DNA from: Streptomyces luteolus
GTDB taxonomy: Bacteria; Actinomycetota; Actinomycetes; Streptomycetales; Streptomycetaceae
Direction of reading: 5' to 3'
Length of the DNA: 64,000 bases
Assembly: GCF_029968015.1 (NCBI RefSeq)
Contig: NZ_JASCIS010000045.1
Span: forward strand, 1-64,000
Both the position numbers and the translations under genes were made by a program. Under the pieces are notes generated by a model. That model ran no database searches and was not told where the DNA came from. It was given only the letters and a program-made list of their open reading frames with translations. Below, one piece after another: positions 24,481 through 33,329 of this stretch. Position 1 is the first letter of the stretch. Every line of letters starts with the position of its first letter.

Positions 24481-26478
24481 TCAGACGGTGTCGTCCGCCG
24501 GTCGCCCTCCGCCGCCGCCGTCCCGGTCGCGCAGCACTCTCCTGGCCCGCTGCAGCCGCAGCGCCAGCTGCACTTCCAGGGCCTGGCCCGGCTTCTGCCA
24601 GTCGCTGCCGAGGAGTTCGGTGATCCGCTCCAGGCGGCGCGAGACGGTGTTGGGGTGGACGTGCAGCGCCTCGGCGGCGTTGGTGGGGCTGCTGCCCGAG
24701 GCGAAGTAGGCCTCCAGGGTGCGGGTGAGGTCGGTGAGCCGCTCCGCGTCGTACTCCAGGACCGGGCCGAGGGCCGCGCCGATGAAGCCGTCGACGTCGT
24801 AGTCGTCGGAGAGCAGCAGGCCGAGGAAGCCCAGGTCGTTCGCGGCGGCCGCGCAGCCCGCGCCGCCGAGGGCGGTGAGGGCGTCCAGGCAGCGCATCGC
24901 CTCGCGGTACATCCGCGCGACCTCGGCGGGCGAGAAGTCCGGCCCGGCCGCGCCGACGGAGACCGGGTGGCCGAGCAGCGGCGCCAGTTCGTCGGCGACG
25001 GCACGGGCAGCCGCGGAGGCGTCGGTGCCGGGCAGCAGCAGCACGATGCAGCCGCTCCGCACGGTCTTGAGCCCGGACATGCGGTACGCGTACGACGACG
25101 CCCACACCACGGCCCTGCCCTGCTCCCCGCCCTCGGGCCGGGCGGCGACGAGGACGTGCGGCTGCTCCAGGTCGATGTCGAGGCGGCGGGCCCGCTGGGC
25201 GATCTGGTGCGGGGACTGCGTGGAGGCCGAGGCGTCCAGGAGCTCGTCGAGGAGTTCGTCGCGTACGGGCCCTTCGGCGACGGCGGCGCTGCGCTGCATC
25301 AGCAGGTGCACGGCGAAGGCCTGCGCGGTGGTCTGCAGCAGCCAACTGTCCTGCCCCACCAGGCGGGTGACCGGCCGCAGGACGAGGACGCCGAGGTCCT
25401 CCGTACCGGCGACGACGGGGGTGACCCAGGTGCGCTCGTCGGCGAGGACGGGCGCGCGCTGGGCGTGCGCGGCGAGCACGCCCTTGGCGATCGCGTCCTC
25501 GTCGAGGTCGGGTATCTCCCCGCCCGCGGCCACGACACCGCCCGCCGGGTCGCGCATCTGCAGCGTGCCGTCGAGGGCGTCGCCCGCGGCCTTGGCGACG
25601 GAGGTCAGGTCGGCGCCGGCGACGAGCAGGCCCATGATGCGGCTGTAGGACTCCCCGAGCTGTTCGAGCCGGATCAGGCTGGTGCGCGTACGGAAGCCGT
25701 CGAGTTCGAGTTCGGCGACCTGGTCCTGGGCCTGTTGCAGCAGTCCGGCCTTCTCTATGGCGACGGCCGCGAGGTCGGCGAGGGAGCAGATGAGGCCGAT
25801 CTCGTCGGGCGTGTAGTGGCGCACCTTGCGGTCGGCGCCGTAGAGCACGCCCACGTTGGTGTCGCCGTGCCGCAGCGGTACGGCCATGATGGCGCGCAGC
25901 CCCTCGGCCTCGACGACCTCGTCGATGCCGGCGGAGTGCGGGATCGTGTCGTCGTTCAGGTAGTCCGCGGTCCACAGCGGCGCGCCGGTGGTCAGGGCCC
26001 GGTGGCCGAGGCCGCTGCCGCCCTCGACGCGGAGTCCCGTGTTGAGCGCGGTGGTCGAGCCCTCCGAGGTGTGGATGACCATCGCGTCGTCGCTGTCGCT
26101 GTCGCTGTCGCGGAGCGAGACGTACGCCATGTCGAAGTGGAGCAGCAGCCGCACTCGGCGGGTGATGACGCTGAGCAGCGTGTCCAGGTCGTACGGGAGG
26201 GTGAGATCGCGGGCGGTGTCGACGAGCGCGGCGAAACCGGCCTCGCGCTGCCGGCCGCGTTCGAACGAGGCGTGCACCTCGCGGGCGAGCTGCACCGCGC
26301 GTTCGGCGCGCGCGAGCGCCGCGGGCGGGGAGCCGGACCGCCGCGCGCGCTGGAGCAGCGCGTCGATGCGGCCCACCGCCGCTTCCTCCGCGAGCAGTTC
26401 GAGAACGGAGAACACCACGTCGTCCGTGCCGTCCCCGCCGCCGCCCCCGTCGTCATCGCCACCGATATAGCCGGACAT
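24481..26478 (-). CDS. GAF-domain/PucR-type transcriptional regulator
   Basis: This 665-residue regulator starts with an acidic Gly-rich tail. A GAF domain spans about 95-260 (LLLHFDMAYVSLRD to VAIEKAGLLQQA), a middle CdaR-like region follows, and the C-terminal PucR helix-turn-helix is SPTNAAEALHVHPNTVSRRLERITELLG (about 600-628). The family responds to small molecules through GAF and activates adjacent catabolic or biosynthetic genes. The ATG at 26478 follows GGGGGA by 6 nt. It is divergent from the methyltransferase-pabAB pair and upstream of the BBE gene, so both are candidate targets. Confidence 0.8.
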   Translation of the reverse strand: MSGYIGGDDDGGGGGDGTDDVVFSVLELLAEEAAVGRIDALLQRARRSGSPPAALARAERAVQLAREVHASFERGRQREAGFAALVDTARDLTLPYDLDTLLSVITRRVRLLLHFDMAYVSLRDSDSDSDDAMVIHTSEGSTTALNTGLRVEGGSGLGHRALTTGAPLWTADYLNDDTIPHSAGIDEVVEAEGLRAIMAVPLRHGDTNVGVLYGADRKVRHYTPDEIGLICSLADLAAVAIEKAGLLQQAQDQVAELELDGFRTRTSLIRLEQLGESYSRIMGLLVAGADLTSVAKAAGDALDGTLQMRDPAGGVVAAGGEIPDLDEDAIAKGVLAAHAQRAPVLADERTWVTPVVAGTEDLGVLVLRPVTRLVGQDSWLLQTTAQAFAVHLLMQRSAAVAEGPVRDELLDELLDASASTQSPHQIAQRARRLDIDLEQPHVLVAARPEGGEQGRAVVWASSYAYRMSGLKTVRSGCIVLLLPGTDASAAARAVADELAPLLGHPVSVGAAGPDFSPAEVARMYREAMRCLDALTALGGAGCAAAANDLGFLGLLLSDDYDVDGFIGAALGPVLEYDAERLTDLTRTLEAYFASGSSPTNAAEALHVHPNTVSRRLERITELLGSDWQKPGQALEVQLALRLQRARRVLRDRDGGGGGRPADDTV

Positions 26479-26708
26479 GTCGCATCCCCCACCCTCTGGA
26501 CCGGGCACCGCCCGGCGCGGCTGAAAATAGTTCTCGAACATTCAGGACGTCAACGTTGACCAGGACCGTTGCCGGGCAGCGGTGTTGTGAGCACCACCGC
26601 GACGGCTCCGCGGTGTCCTGAGACCACCTTCCTGGCGGGTGCCGCCCTGACCGAGGCTCATGCCGCGGGGCGCGGAGCAGATCAGCTCCGCCCCGGAAGG
26701 GGGCAGTT

Positions 26709-27569
26709 GTGAGCTTGCAGATCCGAAGCTATGTACGGTCGTTGGAGCGTAGCCGCGAGGCGGCGGCCGACGGTGAACGGCCGGGGGTGTTCACCATGCG
26801 GGGGCGTGACTGGACGCTGCTGCCCGAGGTGTTCGCGCCGCCGTACTCGGCGTCGACGGACGCGGCCATGGAGCTGCTCGGCTTCGTGGAGGGCCCGCAG
26901 GTCCCGCGGCAGGGCTCGTTCCTGGAGATCGGCTGCGGCACCGGCATCATCGCGGTGAGCGCCGCCCTGGCGGGCTGCGACCGGGTGCTCGCCACCGACA
27001 TCAACGAGCACGCCGTAGAGAACGCGGCGCTGAACGCGCAGCGGCACGGCGTCGCCGACCGGGTCTCCTCCCGGCACAGCGACCTGTTCGACGCGCTCGA
27101 CCCGGACCAGCGCTTCGACACCGTCTACTGGCACTCCAACTTCGTGCTCGCTCCGGCCGGCTACGCCTACGAGTCGCTCCACGAGTGCGCGTACGTCGAC
27201 CCGGGCTACGCCGCCCACCGCCGCTATCTCGTCGAGGCCCCGCTGCGGACCACGCCGGGCGGCTCGGCCCTGCTGCACTTCAGCGACCGCGGTGACCTCG
27301 CCGGGCTGCACGCCATCGCCGACGAGTCGGGGCGCGAGCTCGACGTGCTGAGCAGCATCCGCATCCGGGAGGGCCGGGAGCTGGTCGAGCACATGCTGAT
27401 CAAGGTGTCCGCGGCGCCCGTGTCCGCCGCGCCCGTGTCCGCCGCTCCCGTTTCTGCCGCGTCCGTTTCTGCCGCTCCCGTTTCTGCCGCGCCCGCGGGC
27501 CTCGGTGCCGTCCTGCCCGGGGCGCGCACCCGCGCCGCGGCCGCGGCCGCACCCCGTACGACCGGCTGA
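26709..27569 (+). CDS. PrmC-like SAM-dependent methyltransferase
   Basis: This 286-residue class I methyltransferase has motif I FLEIGCGTGII (about 71-81), the acidic loop TDINEHAVENA (about 97-107) and a small-domain N-terminus like PrmC/HemK enzymes. The NPPY motif that defines amide-N or base-N methylation is replaced by YWHSNF (about 139-144), so the usual glutamine target is unlikely. The last 45 residues are an SAAPV repeat tail with no fold. GTG start. It is 98 bp upstream of PabAB and probably co-transcribed, suggesting a small aromatic substrate (inference). Confidence 0.72.
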   Translation: MSLQIRSYVRSLERSREAAADGERPGVFTMRGRDWTLLPEVFAPPYSASTDAAMELLGFVEGPQVPRQGSFLEIGCGTGIIAVSAALAGCDRVLATDINEHAVENAALNAQRHGVADRVSSRHSDLFDALDPDQRFDTVYWHSNFVLAPAGYAYESLHECAYVDPGYAAHRRYLVEAPLRTTPGGSALLHFSDRGDLAGLHAIADESGRELDVLSSIRIREGRELVEHMLIKVSAAPVSAAPVSAAPVSAASVSAAPVSAAPAGLGAVLPGARTRAAAAAAPRTTG

Positions 27570-27597
27570 GCGCGCCACCGCCGCACGTACGCACATC

Positions 27598-27628
27598 ACC
27601 GCACCGCACCGCACCGCACCGCACAGCA
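27598..27628. repeat. CGCAC microsatellite
   Basis: About five tandem copies of the 5-mer CGCAC lie in the spacer between the methyltransferase gene and pabAB. Confidence 0.75.
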
Positions 27629-27667
27629 CTGCCCATGCCGTCTCACGAGGGAATACGGGAATCAACC

Positions 27668-29827
27668 GTGCGCATCCTGCTTGTCGACAACTACGACTCG
27701 TTCACCCATAACCTCGTCCACCACCTGGCCGAGATCACCGGCGAGGAGCCGGTCGTCGTGCACAACGACGATCCGGACTGGCACGTCGGGCGCCTCGCCG
27801 AGGTCGACGCCGTCGTCCTGTCGCCCGGTCCGGGGACGCCGGAGCGCCCCGCCGACTTCGGGATCTGCCGAGACCTTGTGGAGCGCTGCGAGCTCCCGCT
27901 GCTCGGCATCTGCCTGGGCCACCAGGGCATCGCACTCGCCCACGGTGCGACGGTCGCACGGGCGCCCGAGCCCCGGCACGGCCGCCTGTCGCAGGTCTCG
28001 CACGACGGGGACGGCCTGTTCGCGGGCATCCCCTCCCCGTTCGAGGTGGTGCGCTACCACTCGCTCGCCGTGACGGACCTGCCGGACTGCCTCCAGGCCA
28101 CCGCGTGGAGCCCGGACGGCGTCCTGATGGGCCTTCGGCACCGCGGCCGGCCGATGTGGGGCGTGCAGTTCCACCCGGAGTCGATCCTCACCCGGCACGG
28201 CCGTACGCTGCTCACCAACTTCGTGGAGTCGGCCCGCCGTTGGCACGCGGAGCGCCCGGCGCACGCCCCCGAGCTGGAACTCCCGCAGCCCGCCCGTACG
28301 GTGCCGGAGCCGCCCCGCGAGACCCCGGCTCCCCCGCGTCAACTCCGCGTCCTGGTCGAGGAGTTGAGGAGCCACTGGAGCGACGAGGCGGTGTACGAGG
28401 AGCTGTTCGGCGCGAGCACGACCGCGTTCTGGCTGGACAGCAGCACGGGCGCGCCCTCACGCGGCGCGCTCGGCCGCTTCTCCTTCATGGGCGACGCGTC
28501 GGGCCCGCTGGCCCGCGTGGTGGAGGCCGACATATGGACGAACACGACAGCGGTGCACTCGGCCGCGGGCACCGAGGTGGTCTCCGGTGACTTCCTGACC
28601 TGGCTGGAGCGCGACCTGGCGGCACTCCGTACGACGGTGCCGCCGCTGCCCTTCGACTTCGCGCTCGGCTGGGTCGGCTACCTCGGCTACGAGCTGAAGG
28701 CGGAGTGCGGCGGCAACGCGGTGCACCGCGCCGAGGAGCCGGACGCGGCGATGGTCTTCGCGGACCGGGGTGTGGTGCTCGACCACGCGACCGGCAGGAC
28801 GTACCTCCTCGCGCTCGCCGAGGACGGTCGTACGGACGCCGCGGACCGCTGGCTGCACGACACCGCCCGCGTCCTCGACGGCCTGGCCGGCCGCCCCCGC
28901 GCCGGCGCACCGGTCCCGATGACCGGAGCCGAGGTGACGCTGCGCCACGACCGGGACGCGTATCTCGGCCTGATCGACGCCGCGTTGGAGGAGATCGCCG
29001 CCGGCGAGAGCTACGAGGTGTGCCTGACCAACATGGCCGAGGCGCGCGGCGCCTTCGACCCGTGGGAGAGCTACCGCCTGCTGCGCCGCGTCAGCCCGGC
29101 CCCGTTCGGCGCGCTGCTGCGCTTCGGCGACCTCTCGGTCCTGTCCACCTCCCCCGAGCGGTTCGTACGCGTGGGCGCCGACGGCCAGGTGGAGTCCAAG
29201 CCGATCAAGGGCACCCGCCCGCGCGGGGCCACGCCGGAGGAGGACGCGGAGCTGGTCGCGGAGCTGATGACGGACGAGAAGGACCGCGCGGAGAACCTGA
29301 TGGTCGTGGACCTGGTCCGCAACGACCTGGGCCGCTGCGCCGAACTCGGCTCGGTGGAGGCGAAGGAGCTCTTCCACGTCGAGACGTACGAGACGGTCCA
29401 CCAGCTGGTCAGCACCGTACGGGCCCGGCTGCGCGCGGACAGCTCGCCGGTGGAGTGCGTCCGCGCGGCGTTCCCGCCCGGCTCGATGACGGGCGCGCCG
29501 AAGGTCCGCACGATGGAGATCATCGACGGCCTGGAGGCGGGCCCGCGCGGCGTCTACTCGGGCGCGATCGGCTACTTCTCCCTCTCCGGCGCGGCCGACC
29601 TCTCGGTGGTCATCCGCACGGCGGTCCTCACCCCCGGCCGGCTGCGGTACGGGGTGGGCGGCGCCGTGATCGCCCTGTCCTCCCCGGAGGCGGAGTTCGA
29701 GGAGACGGCGGTCAAGTCCCGCCCCCTGCTCGCCCTCACGGGCAGCACGTTCCCGCGCTCCGGAAAGCCCCCGGTACGCCTGGTCGGCCCCTGGGACCAG
29801 GACCGGACAACACCGGCGGCGGCGTAA
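27668..29827 (+). CDS. pabAB: Fused aminodeoxychorismate synthase PabAB
   Basis: This 719-residue fusion has an N-terminal glutamine amidotransferase (VDNYDSFTHN at 5-14, nucleophile Cys in LLGICLGHQG at about 80, QFHPES at about 168-173). A C-terminal chorismate-binding domain follows. PIKGTRPRG is the aminodeoxychorismate synthase signature, with Lys where anthranilate synthase has Ala, and PGSMTGAPK and GYFSLSG follow. Product: 4-amino-4-deoxychorismate, precursor of 4-aminobenzoate. GTG 27668 is chosen because homology begins there. Fused PabAB proteins in Streptomyces are typical of secondary pathways such as candicidin. A PabC-like enzyme is encoded at 19371-20150. Confidence 0.93.
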   Translation: MRILLVDNYDSFTHNLVHHLAEITGEEPVVVHNDDPDWHVGRLAEVDAVVLSPGPGTPERPADFGICRDLVERCELPLLGICLGHQGIALAHGATVARAPEPRHGRLSQVSHDGDGLFAGIPSPFEVVRYHSLAVTDLPDCLQATAWSPDGVLMGLRHRGRPMWGVQFHPESILTRHGRTLLTNFVESARRWHAERPAHAPELELPQPARTVPEPPRETPAPPRQLRVLVEELRSHWSDEAVYEELFGASTTAFWLDSSTGAPSRGALGRFSFMGDASGPLARVVEADIWTNTTAVHSAAGTEVVSGDFLTWLERDLAALRTTVPPLPFDFALGWVGYLGYELKAECGGNAVHRAEEPDAAMVFADRGVVLDHATGRTYLLALAEDGRTDAADRWLHDTARVLDGLAGRPRAGAPVPMTGAEVTLRHDRDAYLGLIDAALEEIAAGESYEVCLTNMAEARGAFDPWESYRLLRRVSPAPFGALLRFGDLSVLSTSPERFVRVGADGQVESKPIKGTRPRGATPEEDAELVAELMTDEKDRAENLMVVDLVRNDLGRCAELGSVEAKELFHVETYETVHQLVSTVRARLRADSSPVECVRAAFPPGSMTGAPKVRTMEIIDGLEAGPRGVYSGAIGYFSLSGAADLSVVIRTAVLTPGRLRYGVGGAVIALSSPEAEFEETAVKSRPLLALTGSTFPRSGKPPVRLVGPWDQDRTTPAAA

Positions 29828-29845
29828 CGCGGCATAACAACGAAG

Positions 29846-29894
29846 AAGCGGCGGTCCGTGCCCTCGACGGGGGGAGAGGGGGCACGGCCGCCGC
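29846..29894 (+). terminator. Terminator after pabAB
   Basis: A long hairpin pairs the GCGGCGG/CCGTGCCC region (from 29848) with GGGCACGG/CCGCCGC (to about 29894), interrupted by one unpaired T. It starts 19 bp after the pabAB stop. Confidence 0.7.
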
Positions 29895-30076
29895 TGTCTG
29901 GGGGGCTGCACGAGCTTCGTACGGTTCATACAGGCTTCGTACGGGGTTCGTGTGGGGGAGGCAGCCGGGTACGGGGGCATCGACGTCGGCTGTCTCCCCC
30001 CACACCTGCATGGTCCTCCGCCTGGGCGTGGGGGCCAAGGGCGGGGGCGGTGATGTGTCAGGTACGGAACGTGTCG

Positions 30077-30661
30077 TCACCGCTGACTACGCGTCGCGTC
30101 CCGCACCAGCTCGGGAATGCCCCGCTTACGCAGGTGCAGCCCGCATTTGGGGCACCACACCGTGTCGGGCACCACGGTGACGGTCCGGCACCGGCCGCAC
30201 GCGATGTGCATGCCCTGCCCGACGGTCAGGTCCTGCTCGGACAGGGCGAACCGAGCATCGCAGCCCTGGCAGTCGATGTCGTGGTAGAGCGCCGGTCGCG
30301 GAGGGTTCGGGCGCGTGACGTACTTTCCGCAGCCGACGCACGGCGCGTCGGCCGGGTCCCCGGGTCCGACATCGGCGTATCGCGCACGCAAGCGGACGTC
30401 GACGTCCGGGTAGAGCTGCTCGCAGCCCTGGCAGACCATGCCGGGTTCGACGACGATCGTCACCGCCTCGCAAGCCTCACAGGCCCTCGACTGCGGCCCG
30501 TCGTGCAGCGCCCGGTACGCGATGGCGGTGGCGACGATGGCGGAGTCGGCTCCGCAGCCGGGACAGGTCAGGACGGGATCAACGTCGGCCGGCCGCCTGG
30601 AGCACGCACGGCAGCCCGAGGAATCCGCCTGACGCCTGCGTGATGATCGCCCGAACCTCAT
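30077..30661 (-). CDS. Multi-zinc-ribbon protein
   Basis: This 194-residue protein has at least five CxxC knuckles spread over its length (CRAC, CPGC, CEAC, CQGC, CVGC, CQGC, CGRC, CPKC), consistent with three or four zinc ribbons and no catalytic domain. Such proteins usually mediate protein or nucleic-acid contacts. It opens a minus-strand block (30-32 kb) unrelated in content to the flanking biosynthetic genes. The function is not recognised. Confidence 0.65.
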   Translation of the reverse strand: MRFGRSSRRRQADSSGCRACSRRPADVDPVLTCPGCGADSAIVATAIAYRALHDGPQSRACEACEAVTIVVEPGMVCQGCEQLYPDVDVRLRARYADVGPGDPADAPCVGCGKYVTRPNPPRPALYHDIDCQGCDARFALSEQDLTVGQGMHIACGRCRTVTVVPDTVWCPKCGLHLRKRGIPELVRDATRSQR

Positions 30662-30724
30662 GCAGTCTCCCCAGCGGTCGATGGAGCAGACGTCGCAGGG
30701 TTCAGGCTGGCAGAGCCGGTCGGG

Positions 30725-31090
30725 TCAGTCCATGGTCTTCTCGACCGCTTCAAAGATGTCGGCGTCGGTCTCCTGCTGCCACTTGGGCAGATCGGACCAG
30801 TCGGCGACGTACCCGGGCTTCGGGTCGTCGAAGGCGCGGTACATCTGCGCGGTCCAACTCGTCGCGACGAACCGGCTCTTCTGCTCGCGCGACAGCCGCG
30901 AGGCGTGGCCGCCACTCAGCTCCAGGAACTGCCGCACCTGCTCGAACACCGCGCCCGCGGCCTGCCGCTCCCAGTCGGGGGTGTCTTCCCACGGTGTGAC
31001 GTACCCCGGCTTGGGCTCACCGGGAAAGTGCGCCCGCACCCCCGCGATCCACGATTCGCGAAACAACCGCGCACCCTCGGTCTGCGACAT
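30725..31090 (-). CDS. Hypothetical protein with an internal duplication
   Basis: This 121-residue protein is built from two copies of a module of about 35 residues: PKPGYVTPWEDTPDW...VFEQV (about 26-55) and PKPGYVADWSDLPKW...IFEAV (about 88-117). The two are joined by a helical segment (SREQKSRFVATSWTAQMYRAF). There is no signal or membrane helix, and the family is unknown. It lies between the zinc-ribbon and NUDIX genes on the same strand. Confidence 0.62.
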   Translation of the reverse strand: MSQTEGARLFRESWIAGVRAHFPGEPKPGYVTPWEDTPDWERQAAGAVFEQVRQFLELSGGHASRLSREQKSRFVATSWTAQMYRAFDDPKPGYVADWSDLPKWQQETDADIFEAVEKTMD

Positions 31091-31195
31091 GTCTGGTCCT
31101 GCCTTTCGCCGTCCGTCATCGTCACCTCCGCCAAGGTCACGGACCGTTCCGTCACGCGAGCAGTCGTTCAGGAATGACGAGTCATGCCTGCCCGG

Positions 31196-31705
31196 TCAGT
31201 GACTGCTCCAGCCATCGAGAGAGACCTCGGGTCCACCGTCGAGATAACGGCTAAGCGCACTGTCAGTGGTGTCCACGAATTCCTCAGGAATGGCATCGGC
31301 ATCGACCCACCGCACCTGGGCGTGCTTCCGCGGCTCCCGGTTCTCGGGCTCCCCCGCCCACTCGTGCGCGGCGAAGACCACGGTGAGGAAGCCGCCTGGG
31401 GCCTTGACTCCCCAGGCGCCATGGATGATGTGGGCGACCTTCAGCGCCTCCGGCTTCACGGTCAGGCCGGTCTCCTCGTACAACTCACGGACCGCGGTCT
31501 CGGTGATGGGCTCGCCAGGCTCACTCTTGCCGACGGGGAGGTCCCACATGCCCTGGGCGAACTTGACGTTCTGGCTGCGCTGCAGGAGGACGACCCGGTT
31601 GGTGGCCAGGTCGTGGACGATGACAGCGGCGACCAACAGGGTCATGGATTCGAGGGCGGGCTTGAGGGCTTTGGGCTGCTGGTCGTCGGTTGTCGGCTGA
31701 GCCAC
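31196..31705 (-). CDS. NUDIX hydrolase
   Basis: This 169-residue protein has a complete Nudix box at about residues 68-90 (GKSEPGEPITETAVRELYEETGL, with the Gly, Glu, REL and EETG positions intact). The family hydrolyses nucleoside diphosphate derivatives with Mg2+. GTG 31705 follows AAGGAA and gives a normal-length protein. An in-frame ATG at 31960 would add an 85-residue N-terminus and cannot be excluded. Confidence 0.85.
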   Translation of the reverse strand: MAQPTTDDQQPKALKPALESMTLLVAAVIVHDLATNRVVLLQRSQNVKFAQGMWDLPVGKSEPGEPITETAVRELYEETGLTVKPEALKVAHIIHGAWGVKAPGGFLTVVFAAHEWAGEPENREPRKHAQVRWVDADAIPEEFVDTTDSALSRYLDGGPEVSLDGWSSH

Positions 31706-31949
31706 GAGGTTCCTTCGTCGGCCGGGTTGTTGGGCAGGCTCTCCAGCCGCTGGCCTATGTTGCTCGCCGGTCAGCGAGGGCACTTCACGGCGAGTCTTGA
31801 CGTCCGCTGGTAGCGCAGTGGCGGCAAGGGTAGGGGCTCGCAGGGAGCCGCGCGGGGCGTGGGACAAAGACCACTCCTGAGCAGGGTCACGGTACCCGCC
31901 GTGCGCCGTCCAGGGGCCCTCGGGAGTGTCGCGGTACGGCTCGGGGATG

Positions 31950-32120
31950 TCAGCGGGCATAGCGACCGTCCCGAGTGCACTCGAAGTGCCGATAGACAAC
32001 AGCGGGCGGGCCGGAAGCCCTGTCCACCCAGTCGCGCTCTGCTAACTCACCGGGACCTAGCGCCCGATCACACCTACCGCACTTCGTCCCCGCCGGGGCG
32101 TGCACCATTTCACCCGTCAT
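31950..32120 (-). CDS. Small zinc-knuckle protein
   Basis: This 56-residue reading frame has a CGRC pair (about 13-16) and a later HFEC (about 47-50), enough for a zinc knuckle. The ribosome site before ATG 32120 is weak. The length and codon pattern suggest a real small gene, but no family is recognised. The surrounding 31706-32213 stretch holds nothing else convincing. Confidence 0.4.
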   Translation of the reverse strand: MTGEMVHAPAGTKCGRCDRALGPGELAERDWVDRASGPPAVVYRHFECTRDGRYAR

Positions 32121-32213
32121 GGCTTCAGGGTCGGCGGGAGTGCACGGCCGCCCTAGGGGCAACAGTAGGGGCAAGTGCCTTCACAACTCCCCTGAGTTGT
32201 CGTCTGAGGCATC

Positions 32214-33329
32214 ATGGAGAACATGACGCTCGGGGCGCTGATTCGGAATCTACGTAAGGCACGAAGTTGGTCTCAGGGGCGGTTGGCAGCGGAGCTGAAC
32301 ACTGCCTTCGGGACGAACCTGGATCGGGAGTACGTGAGCCGCTGGGAACGTTGCAAGGTGAGGCCGGGGGCGTTCTACCTCCGGTGCTTGTCCGCAGTGC
32401 TCGACGTGCCCCTAGCAGTGCTTGAGGACGATGTGAAGCGACGTACGTTCCTGACCGATGCAGCGGGTGCCGCCATAGCGCCCGTCGTGGCATCCGATCT
32501 GCTGTCCACTGGATTCTCTGCCCGGCTTCACGGCGGGCCCTCCCCGGACGCGTGGGAGGCCAAGCTGGCCGCGTACGGAACTGATTACATGTCGATGGGT
32601 GCGGCTGATATCCAGCGCCGGGTATCCGGTGAGCTGGTGGTTATCCAGCAACAGCTGGACAAGCCTCAACTCTGGTCCGCTGCAAGTCGCTTGATGACGC
32701 TCTACGCAAAGACATTCCCAGGATCGGACGGATCAAAGGCTGTCCACTGGTACCGCATGGCAGCGGAGGCAGCAGACGAATCCCAGAATGACGCAGCGAG
32801 GGTATGGGTTCGCGGTCGTGCGGCCATCGCTCTTGGCTACGAAGGGGCGTCTCTCGGCGTCGCTGACGTACTTGGAGACCAAGCCCTGGCGATCGGCGCA
32901 GACAAGCCCTCTCTGGGACTTCTGAATGCCATCTACGGCAAGGCTCATGCTGCTGCTCTCCGGGGTAACTACGACACCGCGAGAAAGCTGGACACTCGAG
33001 GGCGTCGCATCTTCGACCGTTCCGGATCGCACGAACAGACCTCCGACTACGCGGTGCCCTATTGGCGCTTGAATGTGTTCCGCTCGCTGCTCCTCGCGCG
33101 CCTCGGCGACGAGAAAGGGGCGGTAGAGGCTCAAGACGCAGCACGAAGGGAACTCCCCGCTGAGCTCCCAAGGTTCGCAACTCACCTTGAGCTTCACCGT
33201 GGGCTCATGCTGGCTCGCTCAGGTGACCGTTCCCGAGGCGTCGCCTACGCCCAGCGCGCCATGGACGCACTGCCACCCGAGAAGCATTCGCTGACGCTGC
33301 GGCTACTCATGTCGGAAATTGGCCCCTGA
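32214..33329 (+). CDS. XRE-family regulator with helical C-terminal repeats
   Basis: This 371-residue regulator has an N-terminal Cro/CI helix-turn-helix (LRKARSWSQGRLAAELN...YVSRWERCKVRPG, about 12-50). A Tat-like segment (KRRTFLTDAAGAAIAP, about 82-97) is common in this family, and TPR-like helices follow. Its GC content is lower than that of the neighbours. The stop codon sits exactly where a methyltransferase fragment begins, so the gene's 3' end marks a recombination junction and may have lost its last residues. Confidence 0.78.
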   Translation: MENMTLGALIRNLRKARSWSQGRLAAELNTAFGTNLDREYVSRWERCKVRPGAFYLRCLSAVLDVPLAVLEDDVKRRTFLTDAAGAAIAPVVASDLLSTGFSARLHGGPSPDAWEAKLAAYGTDYMSMGAADIQRRVSGELVVIQQQLDKPQLWSAASRLMTLYAKTFPGSDGSKAVHWYRMAAEAADESQNDAARVWVRGRAAIALGYEGASLGVADVLGDQALAIGADKPSLGLLNAIYGKAHAAALRGNYDTARKLDTRGRRIFDRSGSHEQTSDYAVPYWRLNVFRSLLLARLGDEKGAVEAQDAARRELPAELPRFATHLELHRGLMLARSGDRSRGVAYAQRAMDALPPEKHSLTLRLLMSEIGP

